DNA from: Fuerstiella sp.
Lineage (GTDB): Bacteria > Planctomycetota > Planctomycetia > Planctomycetales > Planctomycetaceae
Length of the DNA stretch: 64,000 bases
Direction of reading: 5' to 3'
NCBI GenBank assembly: GCA_014238335.1
Contig: JABABI010000019.1
Location: forward strand, 32,418-96,417
Shown here: piece by piece, positions 26,941 through 36,714 of the stretch
Layout of the letters: every line of letters begins with the position of its first letter
How positions within the stretch are numbered: position 1 is the stretch's first letter
The notes under the pieces: model-generated
What the model saw: the letters and a program-made list of their open reading frames with translations, nothing else
What the model was told of the DNA's origin: nothing
The model's database searches: none
Program-made: the position numbers and the translations under genes

Positions 26941-29900
26941 TCAGCCCCAGGTTGCCAGTTCGGCAGAAACGAGTCGAATTCGCGCCAGTAACTTTTCACG
27001 ATGGTTTTCGCAGAAGGCGGCCAGAGCGATGATGCCACCGCCCAGTGCGATTCCGCAAACCCACAGCAGGCTGGGATGACTGACCGTTGTTCTCACAACC
27101 ATGGCGACCAGGTCAGCCAGCAGAAACGCTGACCCCGCGTAGACAAGTGCTCGCAGACGCAGACCGATGGCCAGCAGAATCACAACGACACTCAGCACCA
27201 TTAGCGTCAGCATGTGAGCCCAGCTGCCGCCCAGGACTTGGAACATCGGCGATACCAGAATGATCAGTGCTCCGATATATCGCAGTGGGTCGTGGGAACT
27301 CTTCGGAAGTTCTTTCTTCAGGATCTCTACCAGGCCCAGAACGGACAGGCCGACAGGGACCAGGTATAACTCATGTGCCCACAGATCCAGGGATCGCCAC
27401 AACAGCATCAGGCCGGCGTTCATGATGGCCGCCGCCATGACGACGAACCGTCGTTTGTGTGTTACCATGGCCTGCTGGAAGTAGATCCCTGCGGCCATCA
27501 TCAGGGAAAGTGCGTTCGTTGCCGTGTCGGCTCCCGCAATCCCGCTGCACTCGCGAACAATTGCCATCATTGCCACAACAGTCGGCAGCGTCTGGCCAAT
27601 CGCGTACATGGGCGGTTTCGCGATTGTCAGCCTCGGGTACGTGTCTGTAAGTTTCGCGATGCCCAGCCCGGTTACTGCAACCGAAAGCAACACAAACTGG
27701 CTGATGCCGGTTCCCAGTTGGATCAGGCCCTGAGTGAACAGGAAGATTGTCGCCGCACCACAGACAGCAATGCTGCTCCACACGTGGAACTCTGCCCGTT
27801 TTCGGATGGCCTGAGTGAACTCTGCGAACACTGCCACCGTGAATCCAGTCATCATGACGATGAGCCCTGATATTGGATAGATTCTATTGAACACGGCAAC
27901 TGCCATCATGGACAACAGGCCCGCTCGCAGCAGCGCTGTCCACGTTCTGGCCACGATCCCGTCCATCCATTCTGGTTCGCTGTCAAACAGCACAATGCTG
28001 AGTGCTGTTGTTAGAAACACCAGCGGCATTGCAACGGTCGCTGTCGAAGAGTTCATGACATTCGCGATGATTCCGCTGCATCCACCCAGAGTGGCGACAC
28101 CCAAGAACACTTGAATATTCGTCGCCACTGCCAGGAAACCGGCTCGGGAAGCATCCAGTGTTCGGCGATCGACGAAGACGAACGTCGCCAGAATCAGTAA
28201 CGCTGCCAGACGCAGAGGCAGTGCGAAGGTCAGGCATCCGAAAATCAGAATGGCCTGCAGCAGGCACTCGCTGACCCTGCTGATGACTGCATACACGGGA
28301 GCGGCAGGTGATAACGTCGCAGCATCGTGTGGTGCCTGACCGTTATCTTTCGAAGAGATCACGTTGTGGGACCGCACCCCACGCCGCCTCCGGTGCTCAT
28401 TGACTGCAAGATAGGTCATCGCCAGTACGGCAGCCCACACGACAGGCATCCATGCCGGCGTGATCGGCAGACCCGCCATGATGCCCACAGCGGACACCCA
28501 TAAAGGCAGTGCGATTGTCGCTGCGAAACCAGTCGGGCGACTCTTCAGAGTGACGGTTGCGGCCACCAGCCACAGCACGGTCATGCTTGCAGCCAGCATG
28601 GTGAGAGAATTGTCGAAGGTTGGCACAGACAATGCAGGCCCGATGTGAATCAATACCAGGAACGGTAAATGAATCAAGGTGGCCAGACACGACAGAACCA
28701 CAAGGCTCAAATCACACAAAGGCACAACGAAGGCCTGTGCCTGCCGTGTCCAGCCACGAGACTTCCGTACTTCTGCAGTGACTGACAGACGCCCCGCGGT
28801 CTTGATGCCCAGTTGCCGTCGGACGTCCGCCAGCGAATCGAGTCTGTCCATCAGGCCACCGTATTTCAGCAGCAGGTAGCCGACGACGGACAACCCCAGT
28901 GTCACAAACGAGGTACCGGAGATCAGGACGTCGGCAGAAACGTTCAATCCGATCGCCGCCCGTACCGCTGCAAACCCCAACAGCAGCCAGACACTCAACC
29001 CGCTCAGATAGTGAGGGTTTCTGAGCGTGTACAGTACGAAGGCCGTCATCAGCATCCCGTATTGCAGCAGCTGTGCATGGCTGAAGGGCGTCCAGAAGTG
29101 GAACATTGCCTGACTCAGCCACTGCACTGACATTGCCGCTGCCAGCAGACATCCGGCCAACTGACACAGTCCACGGTCGCTGCCATCGCGTTGTTGCAAC
29201 AGTACGGATTGCTCGGTGAGTTTGCCGGTGACTGAATCGCGGTGCCGCACAATACTGCTGGTATGGACCGGAATCCTGTTCAACAGGTTGTCCAGCACTC
29301 TGGTCAAGGTCAGTGCGACGGCCAGCCCGGACAACAATACGACGACGTAGTCGGAGGAGATGCTCGTGATTCGCATGCCGTTCAAGCCCGGTATCGCTGA
29401 GCCCGCCGCAAGTACCAAAGCACCGATCGCCGGAACAACGTAGCGACGGTCAGCAAACAGAATGGCATAGCCGATGAACGATGCGACGTTGACGAGTGAA
29501 ACCAGGAACAGTGCCTTGGGGTGTGTGAACGCCGCGCAAAACAGAACGGACGTAATGACCGTCACGAAATGTTTCATCGGACGGCTGAATGCAAACTCGC
29601 TGCGTCGCTCAAACCAGCGGCTGCCAGCGGCGACAGCAGCCAGCAACGGCAGGTACGTGAGTCCGTAGAATGCCAGAGGAAGACGCTCTTCGCTGATGGC
29701 ACTGGCGGCTCCTGTTTTCAACTGATGTACGATGTCCGCAAATAATGTTGGTGAACACTGGTAGGCGATCAGGGCACACAAGAGACTGGCCCACACAAAG
29801 CCCGAGTGTTTTGTGTCCCGCGCCGCTGTCCACATCAGTCCCGCAGCAATAGCCGCCGTTGGGATGACTGCGTATGTTGTTGTGCCGATATACGAGAAAC

Positions 29901-30828
29901 CGTTGAATGAAATCGCCAGGCCAAGCGCCGTCAGTGTCAGCCCGCAGAACATCGGCACGACGATGTGCCACGGTAGTGGTCTTACCAGGTTGCCCGTTCT
30001 CTGACGAAATACGTCAGCCACCGTGCGTGCCGTCATCAGCACCGTTGCTGCCACCATCACGCAGCCAAAACCAGTCCACTGCACCGGAATGGACGTTACT
30101 GCTTTTGTTCCGACCAATATTACGAACTGCAGTCCCAGCATGGCGATCGGCAGAAAGCCGAAGACGCGAGGCAGCTGATGTTCTTCTGCCAGCCAAAATG
30201 TGTGTCTGTTGACTTTCACGACACCAGCGGTGAAGACGATCCAGCAAACGATCATGAAGGCAAATGCGGCCACCGGCCCGGCAAGCTGGGGAAGTGCTGC
30301 GGCCATGCACAGCAATTGGAAGCTGATCAGAAACGTGGTCTGACGACCTCGCAGCAGATGATCCAGGATTCGACTGCTGGCCTGCCACAGGAAAACCGTG
30401 GCGGATACGACCAGACCTGCCATGGCCGCTGTCCCGGAGGACAACCATGTCAACGAATAAAAACAGATGGGCAACAGCAGGAGTGTCAGCAGGTGCAGCA
30501 CCTTGCAGGTCGCCGTCAGGTTCAGCCGCCTGCGACACACCTCGGCAACCAGAAATGTTGCAACCGTATATCCCAGAATCGTCAGGCACTTGAGCTCCGA
30601 CGGCCAGCTGGGCCAATTCTTCGTGACCAGCATCAACGACGAACAGAAGACAATCGCTGCTCCGACCACCAGCAACCATTCAATGTTTTTCTCCTGAAAA
30701 AAATTGCTCAGAAATCGTTCCGGAAATGACTGAGCGGCCGGTTGTTTCCTGATGGCTGGCGGTTGTGATTGGTTGTCACCGTCTGTCGAGCCTGATAATC
30801 CGAGCGGATTCAGGTGGGCATGTGACAT
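26941..30828 (-). CDS. Giant multipass membrane protein
   Basis: Integral membrane protein of 1295 aa. About 45 soluble N-terminal residues are followed by hydrophobic segments throughout, by eye more than 30, separated by short basic or polar loops. FFQEKNIEWLLVVGAAIVFCS and LTILGYTVATFLVAEVCRRR near the start resemble the opening of large DUF2157/DUF2339-like bacterial membrane proteins, an uncertain match. Two Arg/Ser-rich soluble loops occur at about residues 500-540 and 795-840. There are no obvious catalytic motifs. Head gene of the operon with pspA. Confidence 0.85.
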   Translation of the reverse strand: MSHAHLNPLGLSGSTDGDNQSQPPAIRKQPAAQSFPERFLSNFFQEKNIEWLLVVGAAIVFCSSLMLVTKNWPSWPSELKCLTILGYTVATFLVAEVCRRRLNLTATCKVLHLLTLLLLPICFYSLTWLSSGTAAMAGLVVSATVFLWQASSRILDHLLRGRQTTFLISFQLLCMAAALPQLAGPVAAFAFMIVCWIVFTAGVVKVNRHTFWLAEEHQLPRVFGFLPIAMLGLQFVILVGTKAVTSIPVQWTGFGCVMVAATVLMTARTVADVFRQRTGNLVRPLPWHIVVPMFCGLTLTALGLAISFNGFSYIGTTTYAVIPTAAIAAGLMWTAARDTKHSGFVWASLLCALIAYQCSPTLFADIVHQLKTGAASAISEERLPLAFYGLTYLPLLAAVAAGSRWFERRSEFAFSRPMKHFVTVITSVLFCAAFTHPKALFLVSLVNVASFIGYAILFADRRYVVPAIGALVLAAGSAIPGLNGMRITSISSDYVVVLLSGLAVALTLTRVLDNLLNRIPVHTSSIVRHRDSVTGKLTEQSVLLQQRDGSDRGLCQLAGCLLAAAMSVQWLSQAMFHFWTPFSHAQLLQYGMLMTAFVLYTLRNPHYLSGLSVWLLLGFAAVRAAIGLNVSADVLISGTSFVTLGLSVVGYLLLKYGGLMDRLDSLADVRRQLGIKTAGRLSVTAEVRKSRGWTRQAQAFVVPLCDLSLVVLSCLATLIHLPFLVLIHIGPALSVPTFDNSLTMLAASMTVLWLVAATVTLKSRPTGFAATIALPLWVSAVGIMAGLPITPAWMPVVWAAVLAMTYLAVNEHRRRRGVRSHNVISSKDNGQAPHDAATLSPAAPVYAVISRVSECLLQAILIFGCLTFALPLRLAALLILATFVFVDRRTLDASRAGFLAVATNIQVFLGVATLGGCSGIIANVMNSSTATVAMPLVFLTTALSIVLFDSEPEWMDGIVARTWTALLRAGLLSMMAVAVFNRIYPISGLIVMMTGFTVAVFAEFTQAIRKRAEFHVWSSIAVCGAATIFLFTQGLIQLGTGISQFVLLSVAVTGLGIAKLTDTYPRLTIAKPPMYAIGQTLPTVVAMMAIVRECSGIAGADTATNALSLMMAAGIYFQQAMVTHKRRFVVMAAAIMNAGLMLLWRSLDLWAHELYLVPVGLSVLGLVEILKKELPKSSHDPLRYIGALIILVSPMFQVLGGSWAHMLTLMVLSVVVILLAIGLRLRALVYAGSAFLLADLVAMVVRTTVSHPSLLWVCGIALGGGIIALAAFCENHREKLLARIRLVSAELATWG

Positions 30829-31277
30829 GGTGAGCGTCCTCCGTTGTGCGATGAGGGTGTGAGACGAAAGGTTGCTATCTCAAATCTCATGCCGAAGTTC
30901 GCGTTTCGCGGTGATCTGCTCTGCAACGCCAGTGGGGAACGTGATTTACGTAAATCCGACACCTTGCGTTGTCGTAGTGCCGAATGCCGGTCGCAGTGCT
31001 TCAACTGCACCCGACGTGCAGGCGACCTACTGCGGCTTGTCGCTCACTTATTTGGCCGCAATTAGCGCGGTGTCGGTCCGGGTAACAGTGCCGACTGGTC
31101 GGCTGGCAGAGTATGCAGCAGCAAATCGATCGGCGGTGGACACACAGGGTGGTGGCGAAATGATGACCACGCAGGACAATTCCGTCCCGGTTGCCGCATT
31201 GGTATCATGCGCCTAGGTTCATTGACGTTCTCAATTCGACTGTCAGCCTTTTCGACAACATCAAGAACATCGGCATC
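30829..31277. other. Divergent intergenic region
   Basis: A 449-bp gap between the divergent giant membrane protein and LRR protein genes, expected to hold both promoters. A + frame (30872-31216) is open but has no signal peptide, ribosome site or recognisable motif, so it is not called. No hairpin or repeat of note. Confidence 0.4.
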
Positions 31278-32171
31278 ATGCGATTACTCAGATTCAACCT
31301 GACTTATGCAGTCGCCGTGTCTGCTTTAATTACGCCACTGTCAGCGTCAGCTGATCCTGTGCCTGTGGTGATTCCGGACAAGGCACTTGAAACGTTGCTG
31401 CGCGAGACTCTGAAGCGAAAGGCTATTGAAAAAGAGAATCTCGAAGTCGCAGATCTGCAGAAAATCCACTTTCTCAATGGTCAGGGTCGTAGCATCAAGG
31501 ATCTCACCGGACTGGAGCACTGTACGAAGCTGGCGGAACTCAACCTTTCGAATAATGAGATCACCGACCTTGCGGCACTTGCCACGTGCGTCGAAATTCA
31601 GTCTCTGGATCTTTCAAAAAATAAGATTAGCAGCGTGGCTCCACTGACAACTCTGGAAAAGATTCAGTACCTGAATCTGGAGAACAATGCGATCGAGGAA
31701 ATCGATGCTGTGGCGAACATGAAAAAACTGTCTTCGCTGTACCTGACGACCAATCAGCTCAAAAGCGTCGCCGCACTCAACGGGCTGAAGCGACTGCATT
31801 CGGTGTATCTGGCAAACAACCAGGTTGGCGATATAAAAGAGTTGGCGAGTCTGACACAGCTTGGGAGTCTGGACCTGCGAAGTAACCAGATTGTGGATGT
31901 CACGCCGTTGAAGGCGTTAACCCGACTGCGCTGGACGTTTCTGTCAGGCAACAAGATTGTGAACATTTCGGTGCTGGCCGAAATGGCACAGGCGGATGTC
32001 GACAAACATTTTGCTCCGTACTGGCGTCTGTATCTGGAAGACAATCCTCTTAATCCAGAATCTGCGTCACATATCGAAACGTTGAAACAGTCGCGTGTGC
32101 GTGTGAAGACAAAAACGGTGTCTCAGTCGCCCGATGAAGCACCGGCGAAGAACTCGCCCGCCGACAACTAA
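31278..32171 (+). CDS. Exported leucine-rich-repeat protein
   Basis: Secreted or periplasmic binding protein of 297 aa. ATG 31278 is chosen because it begins a signal peptide (MRLLRFNLTYAVAVSALITP, cleavage near SASA-DP); an upstream open extension to 31191 is unlikely. After a short helical cap come about seven 22-residue internalin-type LRRs, for example LAELNLSNNEITDLAALATC, IQSLDLSKNKISSVAPLTTL and IQYLNLENNAIEEIDAVANM, then a C-terminal cap. The last 20 residues are polar and disordered. Ligand unknown. Confidence 0.85.
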   Translation: MRLLRFNLTYAVAVSALITPLSASADPVPVVIPDKALETLLRETLKRKAIEKENLEVADLQKIHFLNGQGRSIKDLTGLEHCTKLAELNLSNNEITDLAALATCVEIQSLDLSKNKISSVAPLTTLEKIQYLNLENNAIEEIDAVANMKKLSSLYLTTNQLKSVAALNGLKRLHSVYLANNQVGDIKELASLTQLGSLDLRSNQIVDVTPLKALTRLRWTFLSGNKIVNISVLAEMAQADVDKHFAPYWRLYLEDNPLNPESASHIETLKQSRVRVKTKTVSQSPDEAPAKNSPADN

Positions 32172-32222
32172 AGTTCTATGCGCTGCGGCTGGCACGTGGT
32201 CAACAAGTTCTTTCGAGAAAGA

Positions 32223-32252
32223 CGATGGACTCGGGCCTCGCCGACTCCATCG
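32223..32252 (+). terminator. Hairpin terminator after LRR gene
   Basis: CGATGGACTCGG pairs with CCGACTCCATCG: a 12-bp stem with one mismatch and a 6-nt loop, followed by TTATGTTAG. It lies 52 bp after the LRR stop and before the M50 gene. Confidence 0.6.
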
Positions 32253-32342
32253 TTATGTTAGTAGATTAGTTCTGAAATTAACGCCGGTCCTTTTTAAGTC
32301 GTCCACGGCATTTGCTGGATGCCTGCCTCATACATATCGAAC

Positions 32343-33575
32343 ATGTCTGATTCCAGCCAGGATTCCACAACCGAATACTCAAATGATTCGCGTGATGTCG
32401 TTCCGTCGAATGGGGCAGAAGTCACTCGTGTCGTCGCAGCACCGCTGCACCGGGAACAGGAGGCGATTCAGCGATTGGATGATCAGTTGGCCGCGCGGCT
32501 GGCGTGGGAGTTGTGGCATCGTCGCAAACGCCGGCGTTTGCGAGTGTCGGCGATTCTGTTTGTTCTGACCTTTCTCAGTACCACACTGGTCGGGGCAGAC
32601 TACTGGCCGCTGGACATTCTGCCGGGCTTCTTTTCGGACGAAGCTCGCGTGCAGATCCTGACGCATCTGACCCGCATCTGGCCGACGGAGCCTGGTCAGA
32701 CGTTGACCATCAGCGATCGCTTCTGGGGATCCGTGCGTTTGGGCTGCACGTACAGCTGTCCGTTGATGCTGATCCTGTTGTGTCACGAAATGGGACATTA
32801 TCTGCAGGCGGTTCGTTACCGTGTCCCCGCGTCGTTTCCATATTTCATACCGCTGCCGCTGCCTCCGCTGGGGACCATGGGGGCCGTCATTCTGCAGGGG
32901 CGGGGGGTCGCCAATCGCAGGATGATGTTCGACATTGCGGTGACCGGGCCCATCGCCGGGCTGGTCGTCACCATTCCAATCCTGTTGTTCGGCGTGTCGA
33001 ATTCGGGATATGTGCCGGCCTCACCTCAAGCTGGTTTCGAGTTTGGCCAGCCGCTCATCGTGCGCTGGATCATTGAAGCGATACATGGTCCGGCCGCTCC
33101 CGGCATGGTCTTTTACTGGAATGGATATGCAACCGCTGGGTGGGTGGGAGTGTTCATTACGGCCATGAATCTGCTTCCGATTGGCCAGTTGGACGGCGGT
33201 CACATCATGTACACACTCATCGGCCGCAGGGCTCACTGGATTGCATGGGGACTGATTCTGACGGCCGTTGCTGCAATGATTCAGATGGAAATGTACTCGT
33301 ACGTTCTGCTGCTGATCCTGCTGACACTCACCGGACCACGTCACCCGCCGACTGCCGACGATTCCGTCCCATTGGGGCGGAATCGATACATCGTTGGTTG
33401 GGCTACGCTGGCCTTTCTGATCGTGGGCTTCACGTTTCAACCGATCGTCATTCCGGAGCAACGCCAGGAAAGACAGGAAAATCCCGCCTTCGATCCGGAA
33501 CGACAGATTGAGCTTCGAGAGGTTGACCCTGCTGATCTTGTTCGGTTCGACCATACCGTGTATGCGGCGTCCTGA
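32343..33575 (+). CDS. Site-2 protease family (M50) membrane metalloprotease
   Basis: Intramembrane zinc protease, 410 aa from ATG 32343. Zinc motif H148-E-M-G-H152 lies in a hydrophobic segment (LMLILLCHEMGHYLQAVRYR), and the third ligand is D284 in NLLPIGQLDGGHIMY. About six to seven hydrophobic segments are visible, preceded by a 65-residue soluble, acidic-to-basic N-terminus. The FPYFIPLPLPPLGTMGAVI loop resembles the plant/cyanobacterial EGY-type group. No PDZ domain is seen, unlike RseP. No anti-sigma factor or sigma gene is adjacent, so its substrate cannot be inferred. Confidence 0.9.
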   Translation: MSDSSQDSTTEYSNDSRDVVPSNGAEVTRVVAAPLHREQEAIQRLDDQLAARLAWELWHRRKRRRLRVSAILFVLTFLSTTLVGADYWPLDILPGFFSDEARVQILTHLTRIWPTEPGQTLTISDRFWGSVRLGCTYSCPLMLILLCHEMGHYLQAVRYRVPASFPYFIPLPLPPLGTMGAVILQGRGVANRRMMFDIAVTGPIAGLVVTIPILLFGVSNSGYVPASPQAGFEFGQPLIVRWIIEAIHGPAAPGMVFYWNGYATAGWVGVFITAMNLLPIGQLDGGHIMYTLIGRRAHWIAWGLILTAVAAMIQMEMYSYVLLLILLTLTGPRHPPTADDSVPLGRNRYIVGWATLAFLIVGFTFQPIVIPEQRQERQENPAFDPERQIELREVDPADLVRFDHTVYAAS

Positions 33576-33658
33576 GACACTGAGTTTCAGGGCATCGTGC
33601 AAACGCACTGATGACGCCGGCTGTACCTCTCCCGATCAGTTTTGGGATATCTACGTCC

Positions 33659-35080
33659 CTACTTCTTCCGGCGACTGCCACGCAGTTTGGCGTTCGGATC
33701 GTATCTTGGATTTCGTGTTGTTGGCACGGTTGCAGCAACGTCAGTTCGCCATTGCGTCATCGCAGCATGTAGTTTCGCGAGTTTTGCCGGGTCGGATTTG
33801 CTGAGGTCATTGGACTCGCCCAGGTCATCCTTTAGGTTGTAGAGTTCCAGTCGACCGGTTTCGAACCATTCGATCAGCTTCCAGTCGCCCATGCGAATGG
33901 CTCCGGCAGGAGTTGTGCGGAAGGGGCCACCATGAGGATCTCCGGTTCCCTGCAGATAGCATGGAAAGTGCCAGAAAAGTGCCTCGCGCTGCAGTGACGC
34001 CGCGGAATCCTTCAGTAATGGCACAATGCTGAGACCATCAAGATCGTAGTCCTCGTTCATTCCTGAATTGGTGATTTCCATGAAGGTGGGATACAGATCA
34101 ACACCGATGATGGGTTCGCTGCAACGACTGCCCGCGTTTGTGACGCCGGGCCAGCGGACGATGAAGGGTTCCCGGATACCACCTTCATACAGCATACCCT
34201 TGGCACCTCTAAGCGGATGATTTGACGTGGCACCCATATGCCCGCCATTGTCCGAATAAAACACGACCACCGTGTTGTCCGTCAGGCCAAGATCCCCGAC
34301 CTTCGCCAGCACTCGACCAACGCTGTCATCGACGCTTTCGATCATGGCCGCATACTTGGTATTCTTCTGATGCTGGCCCGGAGTCTTTGACTGATACTTT
34401 ACCGTGATTTCGTCCTTTGCCTGAATCGGAGTGTGGACTGCATAGTGAGTCAGATACAGAAAGAAGGGCTGGTCCTTGTTGTCGTCAATGAATTTGACTG
34501 CCTCGTCAGTCAGGCGATCGGTCAGATATTCGCCCTTCTCCTTTTGAATAAGGTTTGGGTATTTGTATGGACTGTGATAACCGCCACCACTGGGACTGCC
34601 CCACTCTTTGCCGGCGATGTTGACATCAAAGCCCTGAGTCGTGGGGTCACTACCCAGATGCCATTTTCCCATGCTGGCCAGTGTGTAACCATTCGAATCC
34701 AGCACTTCGGCCCATGTCACGAATTCGTCATCCAGTACGGTCTTGTTCTCGGGCGGCTCAAGTCTGCGAAACTGATGGTTGCCGCGCCTGGGATCACCGA
34801 CCGTATAAATACCGTGACGAGGTGTGTACTTGCCGCTCAACAGGCAGGCTCGGCTGGGAGCACAATTTGGCGCGCAGGCATAGGCGTCGGTAAATACCAT
34901 CCCGCTGGCCGCCAGCCTGTCAATATTGGGCGATTCATAAAACTCCGATCCCTGATACGCCAGATCTGCCCAGCCCAGATCGTCGATGAAGAAAAACACG
35001 ACGTTGGGTTTTTGGGCAGCAGCCACAGTGCCGGCGGCCAGCAGCGCACAAGCGTGCAGTACAAGGATAATTTTTTTCAC
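33659..35080 (-). CDS. Secreted sulfatase
   Basis: Exported sulfatase, 473 aa, GTG start at 35080 with AGGAC 10 nt upstream. Signal peptide at residues 1-22 (MKKIILVLHACALLAAGTVA), metal-binding DD in FFFIDDLGWADLAYQG, formylglycine motif C73-A-P-S-R77 in NCAPSRACLLSG, then GKWHLG, HYAVHTPIQ, FYSDNGGHMG and GGIREPFIVRWPG. It is clearly a different subfamily from the sulfatase at 19209. Convergent with the M50 gene. The upstream 296 bp contain a perfect hairpin and a CGAGGACGA-type repeat. Confidence 0.95.
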   Translation of the reverse strand: MKKIILVLHACALLAAGTVAAAQKPNVVFFFIDDLGWADLAYQGSEFYESPNIDRLAASGMVFTDAYACAPNCAPSRACLLSGKYTPRHGIYTVGDPRRGNHQFRRLEPPENKTVLDDEFVTWAEVLDSNGYTLASMGKWHLGSDPTTQGFDVNIAGKEWGSPSGGGYHSPYKYPNLIQKEKGEYLTDRLTDEAVKFIDDNKDQPFFLYLTHYAVHTPIQAKDEITVKYQSKTPGQHQKNTKYAAMIESVDDSVGRVLAKVGDLGLTDNTVVVFYSDNGGHMGATSNHPLRGAKGMLYEGGIREPFIVRWPGVTNAGSRCSEPIIGVDLYPTFMEITNSGMNEDYDLDGLSIVPLLKDSAASLQREALFWHFPCYLQGTGDPHGGPFRTTPAGAIRMGDWKLIEWFETGRLELYNLKDDLGESNDLSKSDPAKLAKLHAAMTQWRTDVAATVPTTRNPRYDPNAKLRGSRRKK

Positions 35081-35192
35081 GATAGTCGTTGTCCTGTTGT
35101 TTCTGCGGGAAGAGAGTGTTTCAAATGAGCGTCGCCGGTGTGACGGGCCGTTAGGCGTGCGCAGTGACTCACGAATCTACGCCCATCCTACC

Positions 35193-35222
35193 GTCCTCTG
35201 CGCGAAACTGCGCGCAGAGGAC
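35193..35222. repeat. Perfect 12-bp hairpin
   Basis: GTCCTCTGCGCG-AAACTG-CGCGCAGAGGAC is a perfect 12-bp inverted repeat with a 6-nt loop, between the flavoprotein stop and the sulfatase start. Neither side has a T-run. It could act as a terminator for the flavoprotein gene or as an operator/leader element of the sulfatase. Confidence 0.6.
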
Positions 35223-35225
35223 ATC

Positions 35226-35361
35226 CAAGGAGAAGAATACGAGGACAAGACCCGAGAACGATCTTCGTGTTCTTTCTCTCGTCCTTCCTCCTCGTCTTTT
35301 CGTCCTCGGTTTCTTCCTTTCCGTCTTCTGGCCCGTTTCCCCGAGGATGAGACGAAAACCC
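35226..35361. repeat. Degenerate CGAGGACGA/TCGTCCTCG repeat region B
   Basis: Purine- and pyrimidine-rich blocks of opposite polarity (ACGAGGACAAGACC, CTCGTCCTTCCTCCTCGTC, TTCGTCCTCGG, CCGAGGATGAGACGA) alternate here. The same words occur at 39597-39687. Non-coding. Confidence 0.5.
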
Positions 35362-35376
35362 CGTCTGGATGATGCG

Positions 35377-36453
35377 CTATTTCCGTCTGCCCGAATGCGC
35401 GGTGGCCGCATCTGTCATTTTTTCGCCGATCATGACCAGCTTGTAATCGTGCAACCGCTTTTCGTTCAGCCAGTACGGACTGGTGATTTCCTTGAAGGCG
35501 TAAATGGCAGCCTGAATGCCTTCCGCCCACGCCACGGTGACCAGCTTGACGTCTCCGTGCACGTCGCCCACCGCAAAGATTCCGCGACGGGATGTTTCGA
35601 AGTACGGATCAATGGCGATGCTGCCGTCCTCGTTCAGACGAATTGCCAGCCGTTCAAACGTTTCCTTTGCAGACAGGAAGCCGATTTGCACAATCGCCAG
35701 TTCTGATGCCAGCTGCGTTCCATCCGTCAGCAAAGTGACCAGGTGGCCATCCTGAAGAGCGGCACTGGTCACTTCGACGCTGGTCCGAACTTTCCCACCG
35801 AGCTGTTCGACTCGGCCGACCGTATCGACTTTGCCTACGGCGGTTTCCTCACGCACTATCACGTCGACCCGGGCGTTTCGCTGCAGGGCCATTACAGCGG
35901 CATCCAGAGCGGAATCACCTCCGCCGACAATCAGGACATGGTCGCCGTGGTAGTCGTTGATGCGCGGGACCTTGTAATGAATTTTCTTCCAATCCAGAGC
36001 ATCAACTACCGGTAGTTTTCTGGGATAGTGCAGCAGCCCGCAGGCGATGATAACCTTGCGACAAAAATACTCGCCTTTGCTGGTGACCACTTTCTTCAGC
36101 GGGTCCTGTTTTTCTTTTTCTTCCGTATCCAGAATCTCAACAAGTTCTTCCTCAAATCGAAACTGTACCAGGGCATCAGTCGCCTGCCGAAAGGTCCGTT
36201 CTGACAGCTCCTGCCCCGTGATTCCATCGGGAAACCCAGGGATGTCTACGATTTTCTTGTCCGCGTATAGAAACTGCGGTTGTCCACCGGGTTCTGATTT
36301 CGCTTCCACGACCAGCGTTGTTAAACCGCGATGAGCTGTGGTCAGGCTGGCCGCAAGTCCGCCGGGGCCTGCTCCAATGATGACGACATCCCAGTACTTC
36401 AGACTCGCGAAGTCTGTCTTCGGATCCAATACGGTAACTTTGAAGTCCGCCAT
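35377..36453 (-). CDS. FAD/NAD(P)H-dependent flavoprotein, ferredoxin-NADP reductase-like
   Basis: Cytosolic two-dinucleotide-fold oxidoreductase, 358 aa, of the thioredoxin-reductase-like class. FAD motif GAGPGG at residues 27-32, NAD(P) motif GGGDSALDAAVMALQRNA, and the FAD-binding FAVGDVHGDVKLVTVAWAEG near the C-terminus. The redox-active CxxC of thioredoxin reductases is absent, so a TrxR-type ferredoxin-NADP+ reductase (YumC-like) is the better reading; a YpdA-like disulfide reductase is possible. A 19-residue N-terminal extension precedes the fold, and a short 30-residue C-terminal tail follows. Confidence 0.85.
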   Translation of the reverse strand: MADFKVTVLDPKTDFASLKYWDVVIIGAGPGGLAASLTTAHRGLTTLVVEAKSEPGGQPQFLYADKKIVDIPGFPDGITGQELSERTFRQATDALVQFRFEEELVEILDTEEKEKQDPLKKVVTSKGEYFCRKVIIACGLLHYPRKLPVVDALDWKKIHYKVPRINDYHGDHVLIVGGGDSALDAAVMALQRNARVDVIVREETAVGKVDTVGRVEQLGGKVRTSVEVTSAALQDGHLVTLLTDGTQLASELAIVQIGFLSAKETFERLAIRLNEDGSIAIDPYFETSRRGIFAVGDVHGDVKLVTVAWAEGIQAAIYAFKEITSPYWLNEKRLHDYKLVMIGEKMTDAATAHSGRRK

Positions 36454-36714
36454 TGCGTAATGCTCTCGTTCTGGTTGCTGATCACGTGTTGGAAGTCTGC
36501 CTGCCTTATGTCAGCGGTTGCAACAGGCAGCGTATCCGCCAGAGCTTTGCCCGCCGCGCCGAATTGTCCAGGTTCGATCAGACCGGAACAGAGCTTCTCA
36601 CGAATGAAAAGATACTAAAGGCCGTCACATCGAGCGCCGGTCTGAATACGGAACAAATCGAGTACGAGAAGACGAGTTGGAAGTGCGAAGAGGAACGTGA
36701 ATGCCATCCTCGCT

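Noticed and set aside
30872..31216. 114-residue + frame in the divergent gap before the LRR gene
   Set aside because: No ribosome site, signal peptide or motif, and it overlaps the probable promoter region.
35226..35361. CRISPR-like array
   Set aside because: The repeated words are short, degenerate and alternate in orientation with no uniform spacers; no cas genes are present.
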